Shown: positions 15,839 through 23,265, counted from the stretch's first letter. The stretch is DNA of 34,580 bases from Acidobacteriota bacterium (GCA_016201205.1 JACQDF010000387.1:1-34580); one strand, 5' to 3'. The notes: generated by a model from the letters alone, not told the origin. Numbers and translations: made by a program.

Positions 15839-16434
15839 AGCGGCTGGGGATTCTGCTCTCAGGCCGGGGCTCAAACTTCCAGGCGATTGCGGACAATATC
15901 GCCGCCGGCCGGCTGGATGCCGAGATCGCCATCGTGATCTCGAACCGGCCCGAGGCGCCTGGACTCGAGATCGCGCGGGAGCGCGGGCTGCCGGCGATCT
16001 CGATTCCCTCGAAAGGCCTCGAGCGCGAGCCGTACGACCGCTTGCTGCTCGCCGGGCTCGACGAGCGGCGCGTCGAGCTGGTGTGCCTGGCCGGCTACAT
16101 GCGCCTGCTCAGCGCGGCCTTCCTTCGCGCCTATCCGCTGCGTGTTCTCAACATCCATCCGTCGCTGCTTCCGGCGTTTCCAGGACTGGACGCGCAGCAC
16201 CAGGCGCTCGAGCACGGCGTGAAGTACTCCGGCTGCACGGTGCACTTTGTCGATGAGCACCTCGACGCCGGGCCGATCCTCTTGCAGGCAGTCGTGCCGG
16301 TGCTGGAGGACGACACCGTCGAGTCGCTGTCGGCCCGCATTCTGAAGGAGGAGCATCGCACTTATACGGAGGCGATCCGCATCGTGCTCGAAGGCCGCTA
16401 TCGCATCGAGGGACGGCGGGTGATACGATGGTAG
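15835..16434 (+). CDS. purN: Phosphoribosylglycinamide formyltransferase PurN
   Basis: Transfers a formyl group from 10-formyltetrahydrofolate to GAR, step three of purine synthesis. It has 199 residues. The phosphate-binding start ILLSGRGSNFQA is followed by the catalytic residues at the same numbers as in the E. coli enzyme: Asn106 and His108 in LNIHPSLLPAFPG, and Asp144 in VDEHLDAGPI. It is coupled to purM by an ATGA overlap and ends the operon. Accessory DNA begins directly after it. Confidence 0.96.
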   Translation: MKRLGILLSGRGSNFQAIADNIAAGRLDAEIAIVISNRPEAPGLEIARERGLPAISIPSKGLEREPYDRLLLAGLDERRVELVCLAGYMRLLSAAFLRAYPLRVLNIHPSLLPAFPGLDAQHQALEHGVKYSGCTVHFVDEHLDAGPILLQAVVPVLEDDTVESLSARILKEEHRTYTEAIRIVLEGRYRIEGRRVIRW

Positions 16435-16499
16435 GGTGTTAAACCTAAACTACTGCAAAGGAATAAACTAGAGGTTCTGTTACGAGCCAAGCCTCGGCT

Positions 16500-16727
16500 G
16501 TGCCGACCATCTTCAGCACCTGTAAACCCCGCCCGGACGTGCTCAGCGGCGCTACCCGCGATGAGCAGTTCATGGCCGACCTCTCGCAGGTAGTCAATGG
16601 CACCGCGCTTCCGGACTACCTCGATCCTGTCCTCTTCTTCCGCAATACCTTCCCGACTCGTGGCCTGCGCGGCCTGATGAAAGCCGTATGGGAGGAGGGG
16701 AGGCTCGGTGCGGAGCCCGCAAGCTGA
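16500..16727 (+). pseudogene. N-terminal remnant of a DUF499-type anti-phage ATPase
   Basis: It has 75 codons from a GTG at 16500. The sequence PTIFSTCKPRPDVLSGATRD, followed by DLSQVVNGTALPDYLDPVLF and NTFPTRGLRGLM, matches my recollection of the start of DUF499 AAA-type ATPases, which are about 1000 residues long. Those ATPases belong to a defence module with DUF1156 methyltransferase, DUF3780 and a HerA-like helicase. Here the gene breaks off well before the Walker A motif, at GLMKAVWEEGRLG, and ends in a TGA at 16725. No other module member is in the window. It looks like a deletion scar of a defence island. Family recognition is from memory of motif similarity. Confidence 0.6.
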
Positions 16728-17595
16728 TATGATTCAAGAGGGATATGGTACGCTGACTCGTTACGCGATGGCTGGCCAGGAACTCACATCGGAGCCGCTA
16801 CCCGATTCACCGAGGGTCATCTATGCAAAGAACCCATTGGTGGAGGTCATCTGTCAGGTCCGCTTCCCTCCGATTCTGAAAATCGCTGCGGAACCGCCTG
16901 CGGCGTTTCAAGAAAGGATCCGGTCCGAGTACCCACTACTGACGGAGAAACAACCCGACGCGATTGAACTGCCTCAGGGCGTGCCGCCAGTGGTGGCGCA
17001 GGTTATCCGGAGTTCGTTGCCCAAGGGGAAACTGGCTGGCTACGAGTTCGTTTCGGCCGATGAGCATTGGAAGGTGACTCTAACCAGGGATTTTCTGGCA
17101 TTGAGCACGTCGGCGTATCGCCGGTGGGAGGATTTCCGCGCCCACCTCGACGGTCCTATGAAAGCCTTGATCGAGGTGTACGCGCCAGCATTTTTGACAC
17201 GCATCGGGCTGCGCTACCAGGATCTCATCCGGCGCTCCGCATTGAACGCTCCCGGCACAAATTGGAGGGATCTGGTCAAGCCGCATTTCGCAGGTGTGCT
17301 GGCGGCACCGGAAGTAGCGGGGGCCGTCGACGAAGCATTTGGGCAGATCTTGATCCGGTTTCCGCACTTCAAATCCAAGGCGCGAGTCAACTACGGCGTC
17401 GTTAAAACCGCCGATACAAGTGAAGAGTGCTTCTTGATCGACAACGACTTCTACACGGAGGAAAGGACGAACATCAGCGATGTCGACAACATCTTTGGTT
17501 ACTTCAACCGGCAATCTGGAAGGCTCTTTCGCTGGTGCATCCAGGACCGGCTTCATGAGGCCATGGAACCTGCTTCCGTCACCGCCGAGGCTTGA
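16708..17595 (+). CDS. TIGR04255-like family protein, first gene of a three-gene cassette
   Basis: It has 295 residues from a GTG at 16708, which has a strong purine run (GGAGGAGGGGAGG) just upstream. ATGs at 16729 and 16768 are alternatives with weaker sites. The N-terminal VIYAKNPLVEVICQVRFPPI is the hallmark of the TIGR04255 family. That family consists of sporadically distributed, mostly alpha/beta proteins of unknown role, about 250-270 residues long. A second conserved region is PAFLTRIGLRYQDLI. No signal or membrane segment is seen. It starts inside the DUF499 remnant and overlaps the next gene by about 41 bp, so the cassette is likely a single transcriptional unit. Confidence 0.75.
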   Translation: MRSPQADMIQEGYGTLTRYAMAGQELTSEPLPDSPRVIYAKNPLVEVICQVRFPPILKIAAEPPAAFQERIRSEYPLLTEKQPDAIELPQGVPPVVAQVIRSSLPKGKLAGYEFVSADEHWKVTLTRDFLALSTSAYRRWEDFRAHLDGPMKALIEVYAPAFLTRIGLRYQDLIRRSALNAPGTNWRDLVKPHFAGVLAAPEVAGAVDEAFGQILIRFPHFKSKARVNYGVVKTADTSEECFLIDNDFYTEERTNISDVDNIFGYFNRQSGRLFRWCIQDRLHEAMEPASVTAEA

Positions 17596-17920
17596 GACGA
17601 TTGGCGGCAGGCCTGTGCTGGCGTTTGGCTGGCAACGCGAGGCGTCCGGCGGCGAATCGCATCACCTCTTCGCCTACCGGTTTTCGAACCCATTCGATTT
17701 GACGTCAACTGGCACACTGGAGGCGCGGCTTCTGGGCCATCTCATCTTGGATAGAATCCCGGACGAGGCGCTCTCGGAGGTCCTTGAACTGCTTGGCAAT
17801 GCCTGGGTGTTCTATCAGCCGAGCCCGCCACAGATCGAAGCACCGCAAAGACGCTCATTGAAGGGGAAGGTGACTAGGCGTTACGAACGTCCTGCCTACT
17901 CCCTAGTCGAGGAGGAGTAG
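17555..17920 (+). CDS. Small unknown protein, second gene of the cassette
   Basis: It has 121 residues from the ATG at 17555, preceded by AGGA at a spacing of 8. The frame is open back to 17480, but that part overlaps the TIGR04255-like gene. No family is recognised. The sequence has an N-terminal Pro-rich stretch, a probable beta-strand region (HLFAYRFSNPFDL), and a helical segment (LLGHLILDRIPDEALSEVLE). It closes with a basic segment (RRSLKGKVTRRYERPAYS) and three Glu. The overlap with the first gene and the 8-bp gap to the third argue for joint function. Confidence 0.6.
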   Translation: MRPWNLLPSPPRLETIGGRPVLAFGWQREASGGESHHLFAYRFSNPFDLTSTGTLEARLLGHLILDRIPDEALSEVLELLGNAWVFYQPSPPQIEAPQRRSLKGKVTRRYERPAYSLVEEE

Positions 17921-17928
17921 CCCGCGCG

Positions 17929-18525
17929 ATGTTCACGCCCGCGCCGGAGTCGGGCACATTCCGCCAGGGAGAGATATTGTCGGATGTGGTCCAGGTGCAC
18001 ATCGGCCTCGACAGTGTGAATCCCGAAGCTGGAGAAATTGCTGTTGAAGAAAGACTGCACCCGCAGGCGATCATCCTCACGCAGGACTGCGATCTGGATT
18101 GGGATTTCAAGGCGAGGGAAGAGGGCGAGGAAGGCAACAGGCTCCAGTTGAAGCTGGTGCCGAACATTCTGCTTTGTGAGCTCATTCCGGCGGATACGTT
18201 GCGCGGGCAGATGAGGGATGCCGGTGTCCGCGGCTCCGACCTGTGGAAGCGGATCGAGCAAAACAGGGATGAGCGATACCACTGGTTTTCTCAGGTGTCG
18301 TCGGAGGCGGACAGATTAGCGGAGGGACTGCCGGCCCTGGTCGTGGACTTCAAGCGGGTGTTTACGGTCCCGACCGATGAGCTCTATGCCCGACTTCAGT
18401 ACGGAGTCAGGCGCCGCTCGGTGCTACAGACGCCATTCCTCCAGCACTTTAGCGCCAGGTTCGGGTACTACTGCTTGAGGGTTGCACTGCCAGAAGTTCC
18501 GCCCCCGGCACTACCACCTGCCTGA
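17929..18525 (+). CDS. Unknown QDCDL-motif protein, third gene of the cassette
   Basis: It has 198 residues from an ATG at 17929; a GGAGGAG lies somewhat far upstream (about 11 bp). The most striking motif is HPQAIILTQDCDLDWDF (residues 44-60), with buried strands around an acidic Asp-Cys-Asp core. LKLVPNILLCELIPADTLRG and a DERYHWF segment follow. The pattern of acidic, Cys and His residues could form a metal or catalytic site, but no known enzyme family is recognised. It probably belongs with the two preceding genes. Confidence 0.65.
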   Translation: MFTPAPESGTFRQGEILSDVVQVHIGLDSVNPEAGEIAVEERLHPQAIILTQDCDLDWDFKAREEGEEGNRLQLKLVPNILLCELIPADTLRGQMRDAGVRGSDLWKRIEQNRDERYHWFSQVSSEADRLAEGLPALVVDFKRVFTVPTDELYARLQYGVRRRSVLQTPFLQHFSARFGYYCLRVALPEVPPPALPPA

Positions 18526-18670
18526 GGATCACGCAGCGGCCTCTCTTGACCTCTACCACCTTCCTATCCCTGGCTTTCTTTGCGGCCTTGGCCCGCTTTT
18601 CCTTAACCCTGCGCGTCAGTTCCTCCTGCCGCCTCAACTGTACGATGGTGTACTCCTCGGTGATGTTCGT
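18449..18670 (-). pseudogene. Possible basic helical fragment antisense to the cassette's end
   Basis: An open minus-strand frame with no ATG reads like a real helical segment between 18670 and about 18520: EEYTIVQLRRQEELTRRV, then AKKARDRKVVEVKRGRCVIL. It then runs antisense into the third cassette gene, where the sequence becomes non-protein-like. It could be the C-terminal scrap of a lost gene marking the right edge of the island, or a chance frame. The start could be a TTG at 18637. Confidence 0.25.
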
Positions 18671-18721
18671 TTAAAACATTTTTAAAACATATTACACCTC
18701 GGATGTTTCGGGTGCTATACT
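18670..18721 (+). promoter_or_regulatory. AT-rich promoter region with an 11-bp-phased direct repeat
   Basis: TTTAAAACAT occurs twice (18670-18679 and 18681-18690), spaced exactly 11 bp, about one helical turn. It is followed by TTACAC (18692-18697) and TATACT (18716-18721) with an 18-bp spacer, a reasonable housekeeping promoter for the gene starting at 18747. The repeat just upstream of the -35 could be an UP element or an activator site. The stretch is much more AT-rich than its surroundings. Confidence 0.5.
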
Positions 18722-18746
18722 ATCAGGAATGGGAAGGAGCATTCGC

Positions 18747-19187
18747 ATGACCATCCGCAGGACGATCGCTGCTGTCGCTCTTTCTGTTGTGCTGTTCGGG
18801 TTTCCGTCGATAGCCGGGGAACGCAAGTCGGCCGCCGCCAAGATCAAAGACGGCGGGGCCAGTGTGGGCCAAGGCTTCAAGGACGGCGCTTTCGGAATCG
18901 CCGGCTTCGTGGCTCGCCGGACTAAGGGAGCCGCGGTCGCAGGGGCCGAAAAGACCGGAGGCGGGACGGCAGCCGCGGCGGGCAAAGTCAAAGAAGGCGC
19001 CGTGACTGCCGCTGAGGCGACAGCGGAAGGAGCCACCGCGGTCAAGGACGGCACAGTGACCGCGGCCGACAAGGTCGCCGACACCTCGAAGGAGGGCGCT
19101 TCCCGCGCCGCCAAAAGCGTCAGGGCCATCGGCAGAGGCTTCAAAGAAGGCGCCAAGGAAGTCAGCGGCAAAACCAACGGCGGTTAG
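18747..19187 (+). CDS. Exported LEA-like Ala/Lys/Gly-rich protein
   Basis: It has 146 residues from the ATG at 18747, chosen for an excellent AAGGAG seven bases upstream. A start at 18729 lacks this. A signal peptide (about 1-24, TIRRTIAAVALSVVLFGF) precedes a low-complexity mature chain of Lys, Ala, Gly, Thr and Glu in loose 11-residue-like periods (AAGKVKEGAVTAAEATAEGA, AVKDGTVTAADKVADTSKEG). This resembles group 3 late-embryogenesis-abundant proteins, which are disordered, fold into amphipathic helices on drying and protect other proteins or membranes. The function is inferred from composition only. Confidence 0.7.
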   Translation: MTIRRTIAAVALSVVLFGFPSIAGERKSAAAKIKDGGASVGQGFKDGAFGIAGFVARRTKGAAVAGAEKTGGGTAAAAGKVKEGAVTAAEATAEGATAVKDGTVTAADKVADTSKEGASRAAKSVRAIGRGFKEGAKEVSGKTNGG

Positions 19188-19205
19188 TGGAAGGGAAGGT
19201 TCGCG

Positions 19206-20609
19206 CTACTGCTGCGGATTCGGCTCCGCTGGGCGCTTGCGGAAGATGTTGAGCCGCCGCCCGATCGAGCGCAGCAGGCCTGGCCGCTCCGCATTCGGCA
19301 GCGAAGTCACGATGGGTGGTGGTGTGCCGTCCGGGTCCGGCGGGGATTGGGCGGGCGCCAGCCCCTCATCCACGGCAGCGGCCTGAGGCGCGCCGGTCCT
19401 CGGGATTTGCACCTCGAACTGCGGCGCCTGGCTGATGTTGTCCGCTGCGGGCAAGGGACGCGGAACCGCGGGCGGTCTGGGCCTGGCAGCGACCGGGGGA
19501 AGCGATCTTCGCTTCGGCCCCGATTCCGGTTTGCCAAGCGCGGTTGGCTCGGCTTGTTTGGCCATCGCCGGTTCCTGCCGGGAGGCTTCTGGAATCAGGA
19601 GCTCGGGCGGCGGAGCGTTGGGAATCACGATGTCGACGGGCCGGGGAGGCTGTGCGATCAGCGGAGGAGGAGGCACCGGCGTTCGGAGCGTATTGACCGC
19701 CGACAGAACGTTCAACCCCAGCGTGATCACCAGAAATCCGGCAGCCGCCATCAGCGCCTGCTTCGCCCGTCCCGCCCACCAGCCTGGCTGATTCCCTGCT
19801 CCATCCAGCGCTTCCAGAAACGCCTCGGCAGAGGCAAACCGGCGTCGCGGATCCTTTTCGAGCGCTCGCAGGATGCTCTCGTTCACGTGGGCGGGCAGTT
19901 TGGGCTGCCGCTGGACCGGCGGCGCGGGCTTTGAGTCGGCATGGGCCAGCATCAGCTCGAAGGCGCTTGGCGCCTCGAACACCCTGGTGGCAGTGAACAG
20001 CTCGTAAAAGAGCGCTCCGCAGGAATAGAGGTCGCTGCGAGCATCGGCGGAATCCGCCGCTTTGATCTGCTCGGGAGAGCTGTAATGCAGCGATCCCAGC
20101 GCCGCGCCGGTCTGTGTGAGATGGATGCTCTCCGGCTCCTTGGCCAGGCCGAAGTCCGTCAGCTTGACGCGGCCGTCGCCGGTGACGAGAATATTCGCCG
20201 GGGAAATGTCGCGGTGAACGACGCCCTTTTGATGCGCGTGCCGGAGCGCCCGCAGGACTTGCCGCGCATAGGACATCGCTTGAGGAAACGGCGCCGGCCC
20301 GCGGTCCAGGACCTGCCGCAGAGACTCGCCGTCCACCAGTTCCATCACGATGGCCAGATCGCCGTCCACCCAGAAGGCGTTATGGATCGCGGTGATGTTC
20401 GGATGGTTCAGCTTGGCCAGAACTTTTGCCTCGCGTAAGAATCGCTGCGCCCGCTCCTGGTTCATGGCCGAATCGGCGCACAACACTTTCATCGCTTCCT
20501 CGCGATGTGTCACTGCGTGCTCGACGCGAAAGACATGGCCGGTGGCGCCGGACCCGAGGTGGGCCGTGAGGATGTAATCTCCAACGCGCTGTCCGATCTG
20601 GTATTTCAT
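19206..20609 (-). CDS. Membrane-anchored Hanks-type Ser/Thr protein kinase
   Basis: It has 467 residues. A complete kinase domain is present: Gly-rich loop LGSGATGHV (18-26), catalytic Lys41 in EAMKVL, Glu60, HRD at 132-134 with Asn139 (VHRDISPANIL), and DFG at 152-154. SSPEQ takes the place of APE. A transmembrane helix (about 286-303) follows, then a long Pro-rich region to the end with no recognisable sensor domain such as PASTA. The gene starts 9 bp after the pseudokinase gene and is co-transcribed with it. The substrate is unknown. Confidence 0.92.
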   Translation of the reverse strand: MKYQIGQRVGDYILTAHLGSGATGHVFRVEHAVTHREEAMKVLCADSAMNQERAQRFLREAKVLAKLNHPNITAIHNAFWVDGDLAIVMELVDGESLRQVLDRGPAPFPQAMSYARQVLRALRHAHQKGVVHRDISPANILVTGDGRVKLTDFGLAKEPESIHLTQTGAALGSLHYSSPEQIKAADSADARSDLYSCGALFYELFTATRVFEAPSAFELMLAHADSKPAPPVQRQPKLPAHVNESILRALEKDPRRRFASAEAFLEALDGAGNQPGWWAGRAKQALMAAAGFLVITLGLNVLSAVNTLRTPVPPPPLIAQPPRPVDIVIPNAPPPELLIPEASRQEPAMAKQAEPTALGKPESGPKRRSLPPVAARPRPPAVPRPLPAADNISQAPQFEVQIPRTGAPQAAAVDEGLAPAQSPPDPDGTPPPIVTSLPNAERPGLLRSIGRRLNIFRKRPAEPNPQQ

Positions 20610-20618
20610 CGGCCGGGC

Positions 20619-21632
20619 TCACTTGATCAGCAGAGTTGCCGACCAGAGCAGGATGATGGCAACTGTCAGCACCACGAGGAGCGCAAAGATGCGGTCATTG
20701 CGCTGGGTGGCCGCGGCAACCGTGGCCGGAGCGGGGACCATCTTGGACACAGCGGGGATTTCCTCGGCCGGCGCCGGTCTTGGCTCCTGGGAGGCGTCGC
20801 TCGCCGCCCGACCCGCGTGGGCCACCTCGTGGAGCGCAAGCGAGAACGCAGCGGCCGAGTGGTAGCGATCGTCGGCTCTCTTGGCCATGGCGCGACCGGT
20901 AATCAGATCCATCATCGGCGGTAATTCGCGATTGATGCTCGCCACCGGAACCGGATCCCGCTGCACCTGCGCCAGCATGACATCGAAGTCGCTCTTGGCC
21001 TGGAACGGCTTGTGCCCGGTGAGCATTTCGTACAACACGACGCCGGCTGAATAGATGTCCGAACGATGGTCGATCAGGGCAGCCCCTTTCACCTGCTCCG
21101 GGGACATATAGTGCACGGGCCCCAGCGTCGTGCCAAGCTGGGTGAGGCCCACGTCTCCCTGTGCTTTGGCTAATCCGAATCCGCTTAGCTTCACCGAGCC
21201 GTCTTCGGTCAGGATGATATGCTCGGGCGTCACTTCGCGGTGAATGATGTTCTGCGAGTGAGCGTGCGACAGCGCGGCCAGCACCGGTTGAAGCAAGGAG
21301 ATCGCCTGAGGGAGCGGAATCGCACCCAGCTCCAGCTTGTCCGCCAGCGTGATGCCGTCCACCAGCTCCGTGGTCATCACCGGGATGCCGTTCAGTTGGG
21401 TGGCATTGTAAAAGGCAACGATGTTGGGATGCTGGAGCCTGGCGTGCACTTTGATCTCGCGAAAGAAGCGCTCCTGCGCTTCCTGGTCCTTCTGGAGGCT
21501 CTCCGGCAGCACCTTCATGGCCTCGATGCGCTGGGCCACGGTATTGCGGACCTTATAGTAGACCTCTTTCCTGGAGCTGTACAGGATGTCCAGAATCTCG
21601 TAGTCACCGACACGGGTTCCGACTTGAAACAT
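20619..21632 (-). CDS. Membrane-anchored pseudokinase
   Basis: It has 337 residues from the ATG at 21632 (MFQVGTRVGDYEI, matching the paralogue's start); an ATG at 21668 would add 12 residues. It has the kinase fold, with Lys40 in EAMKVL and the C-lobe YMSPEQVKG and DIYSAGVVLYEMLTG. The catalytic elements are lost: the Gly loop is LYSSRKEVY, HRD is HRE (131-133), the Mg-binding Asn is His138, and DFG is GFG (151-153). A C-terminal hydrophobic helix (about 314-337) makes it tail-anchored. With three active-site losses, phosphotransfer is unlikely. It is probably an allosteric partner of the kinase encoded 9 bp downstream. Confidence 0.88.
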   Translation of the reverse strand: MFQVGTRVGDYEILDILYSSRKEVYYKVRNTVAQRIEAMKVLPESLQKDQEAQERFFREIKVHARLQHPNIVAFYNATQLNGIPVMTTELVDGITLADKLELGAIPLPQAISLLQPVLAALSHAHSQNIIHREVTPEHIILTEDGSVKLSGFGLAKAQGDVGLTQLGTTLGPVHYMSPEQVKGAALIDHRSDIYSAGVVLYEMLTGHKPFQAKSDFDVMLAQVQRDPVPVASINRELPPMMDLITGRAMAKRADDRYHSAAAFSLALHEVAHAGRAASDASQEPRPAPAEEIPAVSKMVPAPATVAAATQRNDRIFALLVVLTVAIILLWSATLLIK

Positions 21633-21738
21633 GGTTCCAATCCGCCTTCCTGGGGAATGGTTTTTCAAAACAAGCGACGCGCACGACTGCTGAACACTGC
21701 GCTAGAATTCGTCACTCTCTCTATCGGCGAAATGGGGT

Positions 21739-21767
21739 AAAAAGTTGAGGCGGCCTTAGGGCCGCCT
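21739..21767 (-). terminator. Rho-independent terminator for the minus-strand toxin-antitoxin region
   Basis: An 8-bp perfect stem AGGCGGCC / GGCCGCCT with a 4-nt loop is followed on the minus strand by CAAC and five T. It lies 28 bp downstream of the stop at 21795, and a second 7-bp hairpin (21766-21783) abuts it. It insulates the kinase operon from transcription entering from the toxin-antitoxin region. Confidence 0.7.
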
Positions 21768-21794
21768 AAGGCGTCTGCCTTAGCCGACCCGTGT

Positions 21795-22118
21795 CTACTT
21801 ACCGGGCGTCACGCGCCTCCGCCGGCGCATGTTCCTTGCCGTCGGGCTGCGAGCCGCAGTAGCGGCCGCGTTTTGGCGCGTCCGGTGCAACGCCTTGTCA
21901 GCCGGCCGCACGACTCGGCTGATGCTCAGGAGCGCACGCAGCGCTTGATTCACTGCAGCATCCGTCGGGAAGGCCTCAGCCACTTCAGGGTCCAGGAGTA
22001 CGAGATTGGTCCCGGCGCGATACTTCTTGACGTACTTACCCCGTACGCCTCCCTTCATCGAGGCGAAGTCGTACTCCGGAAGCATATCATCTATGGGTTT
22101 GGGGTTAGCCTTCTTCAT
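21795..22118 (-). CDS. Antitoxin-like protein partnered with the BrnT-like remnant
   Basis: It has 107 residues from the ATG at 22118 (MKKANPKPIDDMLPEYDF). The pattern DDMLPEYDF, then GKYVKKYRAGTNLVLLDPEV and NQALRAL, is common in small antitoxins encoded just behind BrnT-like RNase toxins. The gene overlaps the toxin remnant's end by 14 bp. The C-terminal 40 residues are unusually basic and poorly structured (HRTRQNAAATAARSPTARNM, then a run of Arg), perhaps a mutated tail. With the toxin broken it is probably an orphan. Confidence 0.65.
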   Translation of the reverse strand: MKKANPKPIDDMLPEYDFASMKGGVRGKYVKKYRAGTNLVLLDPEVAEAFPTDAAVNQALRALLSISRVVRPADKALHRTRQNAAATAARSPTARNMRRRRRVTPGK

Positions 22119-22296
22119 AAAACCTTCGTTCGTGACGTGTTGCCCGTCTGGCACTGATGATCCGGACTGTGTCGTTGTGCTCCGTGTGCGCCACCACTAG
22201 AATCCGCCCGCGGCTGGACGTGCCTATGGTCAGGAACCGCGGCTCAACGAGGCTCGAATGGCCCGTGTCGGGAAACGTGGATGAGAGCGTCACTGT
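22105..22296 (-). pseudogene. BrnT-like toxin, C-terminal two-thirds only
   Basis: About 63 codons resemble the C-terminal part of BrnT-family RNase toxins: FPDTGHSSLVEPRFLTIG, RGRILVVAHTEHNDTVRIIS and ARRATRHERRFYEEG. The family's first 30 or so residues (the FDPxKAxxNxxKHG motif) are missing. Upstream, the frame continues into unrelated sequence behind the membrane-protein gene. It is followed by an overlapping antitoxin-like gene, the usual toxin-first order. Confidence 0.6.
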
Positions 22297-22339
22297 CAGT
22301 ATACGCTTGTCGCGAGTAGCGCCTGGAGCGGCGGCTCGT

Positions 22340-22666
22340 TCACTGCCCGCTCCCCGGACCACCCTTGAGTGGCGGGGGCGATCGCCGGGTCTCGAGAAAC
22401 CAGAAGTACACGACGGTCGCAATGTTGATCATGGTCCAAAGCGACTTGCTCCCAAGATGCACAGGGATGACCGGGTTGTACAGGACGGCGAGGCCGCCGA
22501 GAGCAAAGCAGTGACCGACGGCAAGACCCGGGCCGGCCTGCGTGACGTAGTAAACACACGCGACACAGAGTCCCAGGCGGAGCACCATGTAGTGCCCGTA
22601 GGGCACTCGATCCAAGGCCACGAGCACCATCAGGGTGGCCACCGCGGGAATCAGCGTGCGCTTCAC
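22340..22666 (-). CDS. Small four-helix membrane protein, DUF6804-like
   Basis: It has 108 residues and about four hydrophobic segments: LIPAVATLMVLVAL, MVLRLGLCVACVYYVT, VGHCFALGGLAVLYNPVIPV and MINIATVVYFWFLET. The YNPVIPVHLGSKSLWTMINI stretch is characteristic of a family I recall as DUF6804, of unknown role. It sits precisely between a 3'-truncated MazF-like gene and a 5'-truncated BrnT-like gene, so it or its flanks mark the recombination that broke both. Confidence 0.65.
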   Translation of the reverse strand: MKRTLIPAVATLMVLVALDRVPYGHYMVLRLGLCVACVYYVTQAGPGLAVGHCFALGGLAVLYNPVIPVHLGSKSLWTMINIATVVYFWFLETRRSPPPLKGGPGSGQ

Positions 22667-22694
22667 CCTTCGGCCTCGGGCGAGGGGCCAGCCT

Positions 22695-22769
22695 TTTCGC
22701 CTTCGTTTCCGACAGATCCGAGAACGGGAAACGCACCAGCACTACTGCACCTGGCGCAGGAAGGACCAC
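22695..22769 (-). pseudogene. MazF/PemK-like toxin, N-terminal remnant
   Basis: About 25 codons (APGAVVLVRFPFSDLSETK) match the first strands of MazF/PemK-fold mRNA interferases. The frame then loses all resemblance and runs on into the membrane-protein gene. Its beginning overlaps the end of the antitoxin gene by 28 bp, the usual arrangement in such modules. About three-quarters of the toxin is missing. Confidence 0.55.
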
Positions 22770-22966
22770 GCCTCGTCCTCCTCCGGACGGTTCCAGTCCT
22801 CCGCCAGCGCCGCCTCGCTTAGCTGCGCACTTTCGGCGTCGCCCGTCCCTGGACGGTCCTCCAGGATCGTCACGAGCGCGCGCCGCGCCGATGGGAGACG
22901 TACAGGCTCCAGCACGCGCACGTTACCCTGCTCATCGATGACTGCCTCGACGGTTCGAATCATCAT
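22742..22966 (-). CDS. Antitoxin-like protein of the broken MazF-type module
   Basis: It has 74 residues. The N-terminal strand MIRTVEAVIDEQGNVRVLEP resembles AF2212/DUF104-like antitoxins. The C-terminal AQLSEAALAEDWNRPEEDEA is the acidic helix typical of antitoxins that cover PemK-like toxins. A strong GAGGGAGAG lies directly before the tandem ATGs at 22966 and 22963. The toxin it should neutralise is truncated, so it is probably a free antitoxin or is decaying. Confidence 0.65.
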   Translation of the reverse strand: MMIRTVEAVIDEQGNVRVLEPVRLPSARRALVTILEDRPGTGDAESAQLSEAALAEDWNRPEEDEAWSFLRQVQ

Positions 22967-23031
22967 CTCTCCCTCTGCGGCCAGATGTACACCATCCGGT
23001 CCACGGCTGCCTAACGCGCCGGCCGACTGCT

Positions 23032-23265
23032 TCAGCCGGATGTTGGCCGGCGCGATCCTGTTTGCCGGCCAGGGCCCCGCCGTTCGATCAATCGAGTGAT
23101 GGCAGGAACCAGACGGTTCGGTACAATCATCACGGTCTGGCCTCGGGACCGAAAGGCAGCTTCGTCCTCTGCGACGGCCTCGTCCTCGGTCTGGCCCTCG
23201 TAGTGCTCAAGCACTCTGCGGACCCTGGCCTCATTCCAGTCCGCTGGAAACCGGTTTCGTCTCAT
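23032..23265 (-). CDS. Small antitoxin-like protein
   Basis: It has 77 residues from the ATG at 23265, with a strong AGGAGGAAG five bases away. The sequence RFPADWNEARVRRVLEHYEG, then QTEDEAVAEDEAAF and VPNRLVPAITRLIERR, follows a pattern I associate with small proteins paired with toxins in other genomes. No toxin is adjacent: the next co-directional gene is the MazF-type antitoxin, 65 bp on. The function is not established. Confidence 0.6.
   Translation of the reverse strand: MRRNRFPADWNEARVRRVLEHYEGQTEDEAVAEDEAAFRSRGQTVMIVPNRLVPAITRLIERRGPGRQTGSRRPTSG

Noticed and set aside
14585-15874. Minus-strand 429-codon frame over purM
   Set aside because: Antisense to purM; His/Gln-rich translation with no motif.
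22157-22822. Plus-strand frame of 221 codons
   Set aside because: It runs antisense through three recognisable minus-strand coding segments (BrnT-like, DUF6804-like, MazF-like).
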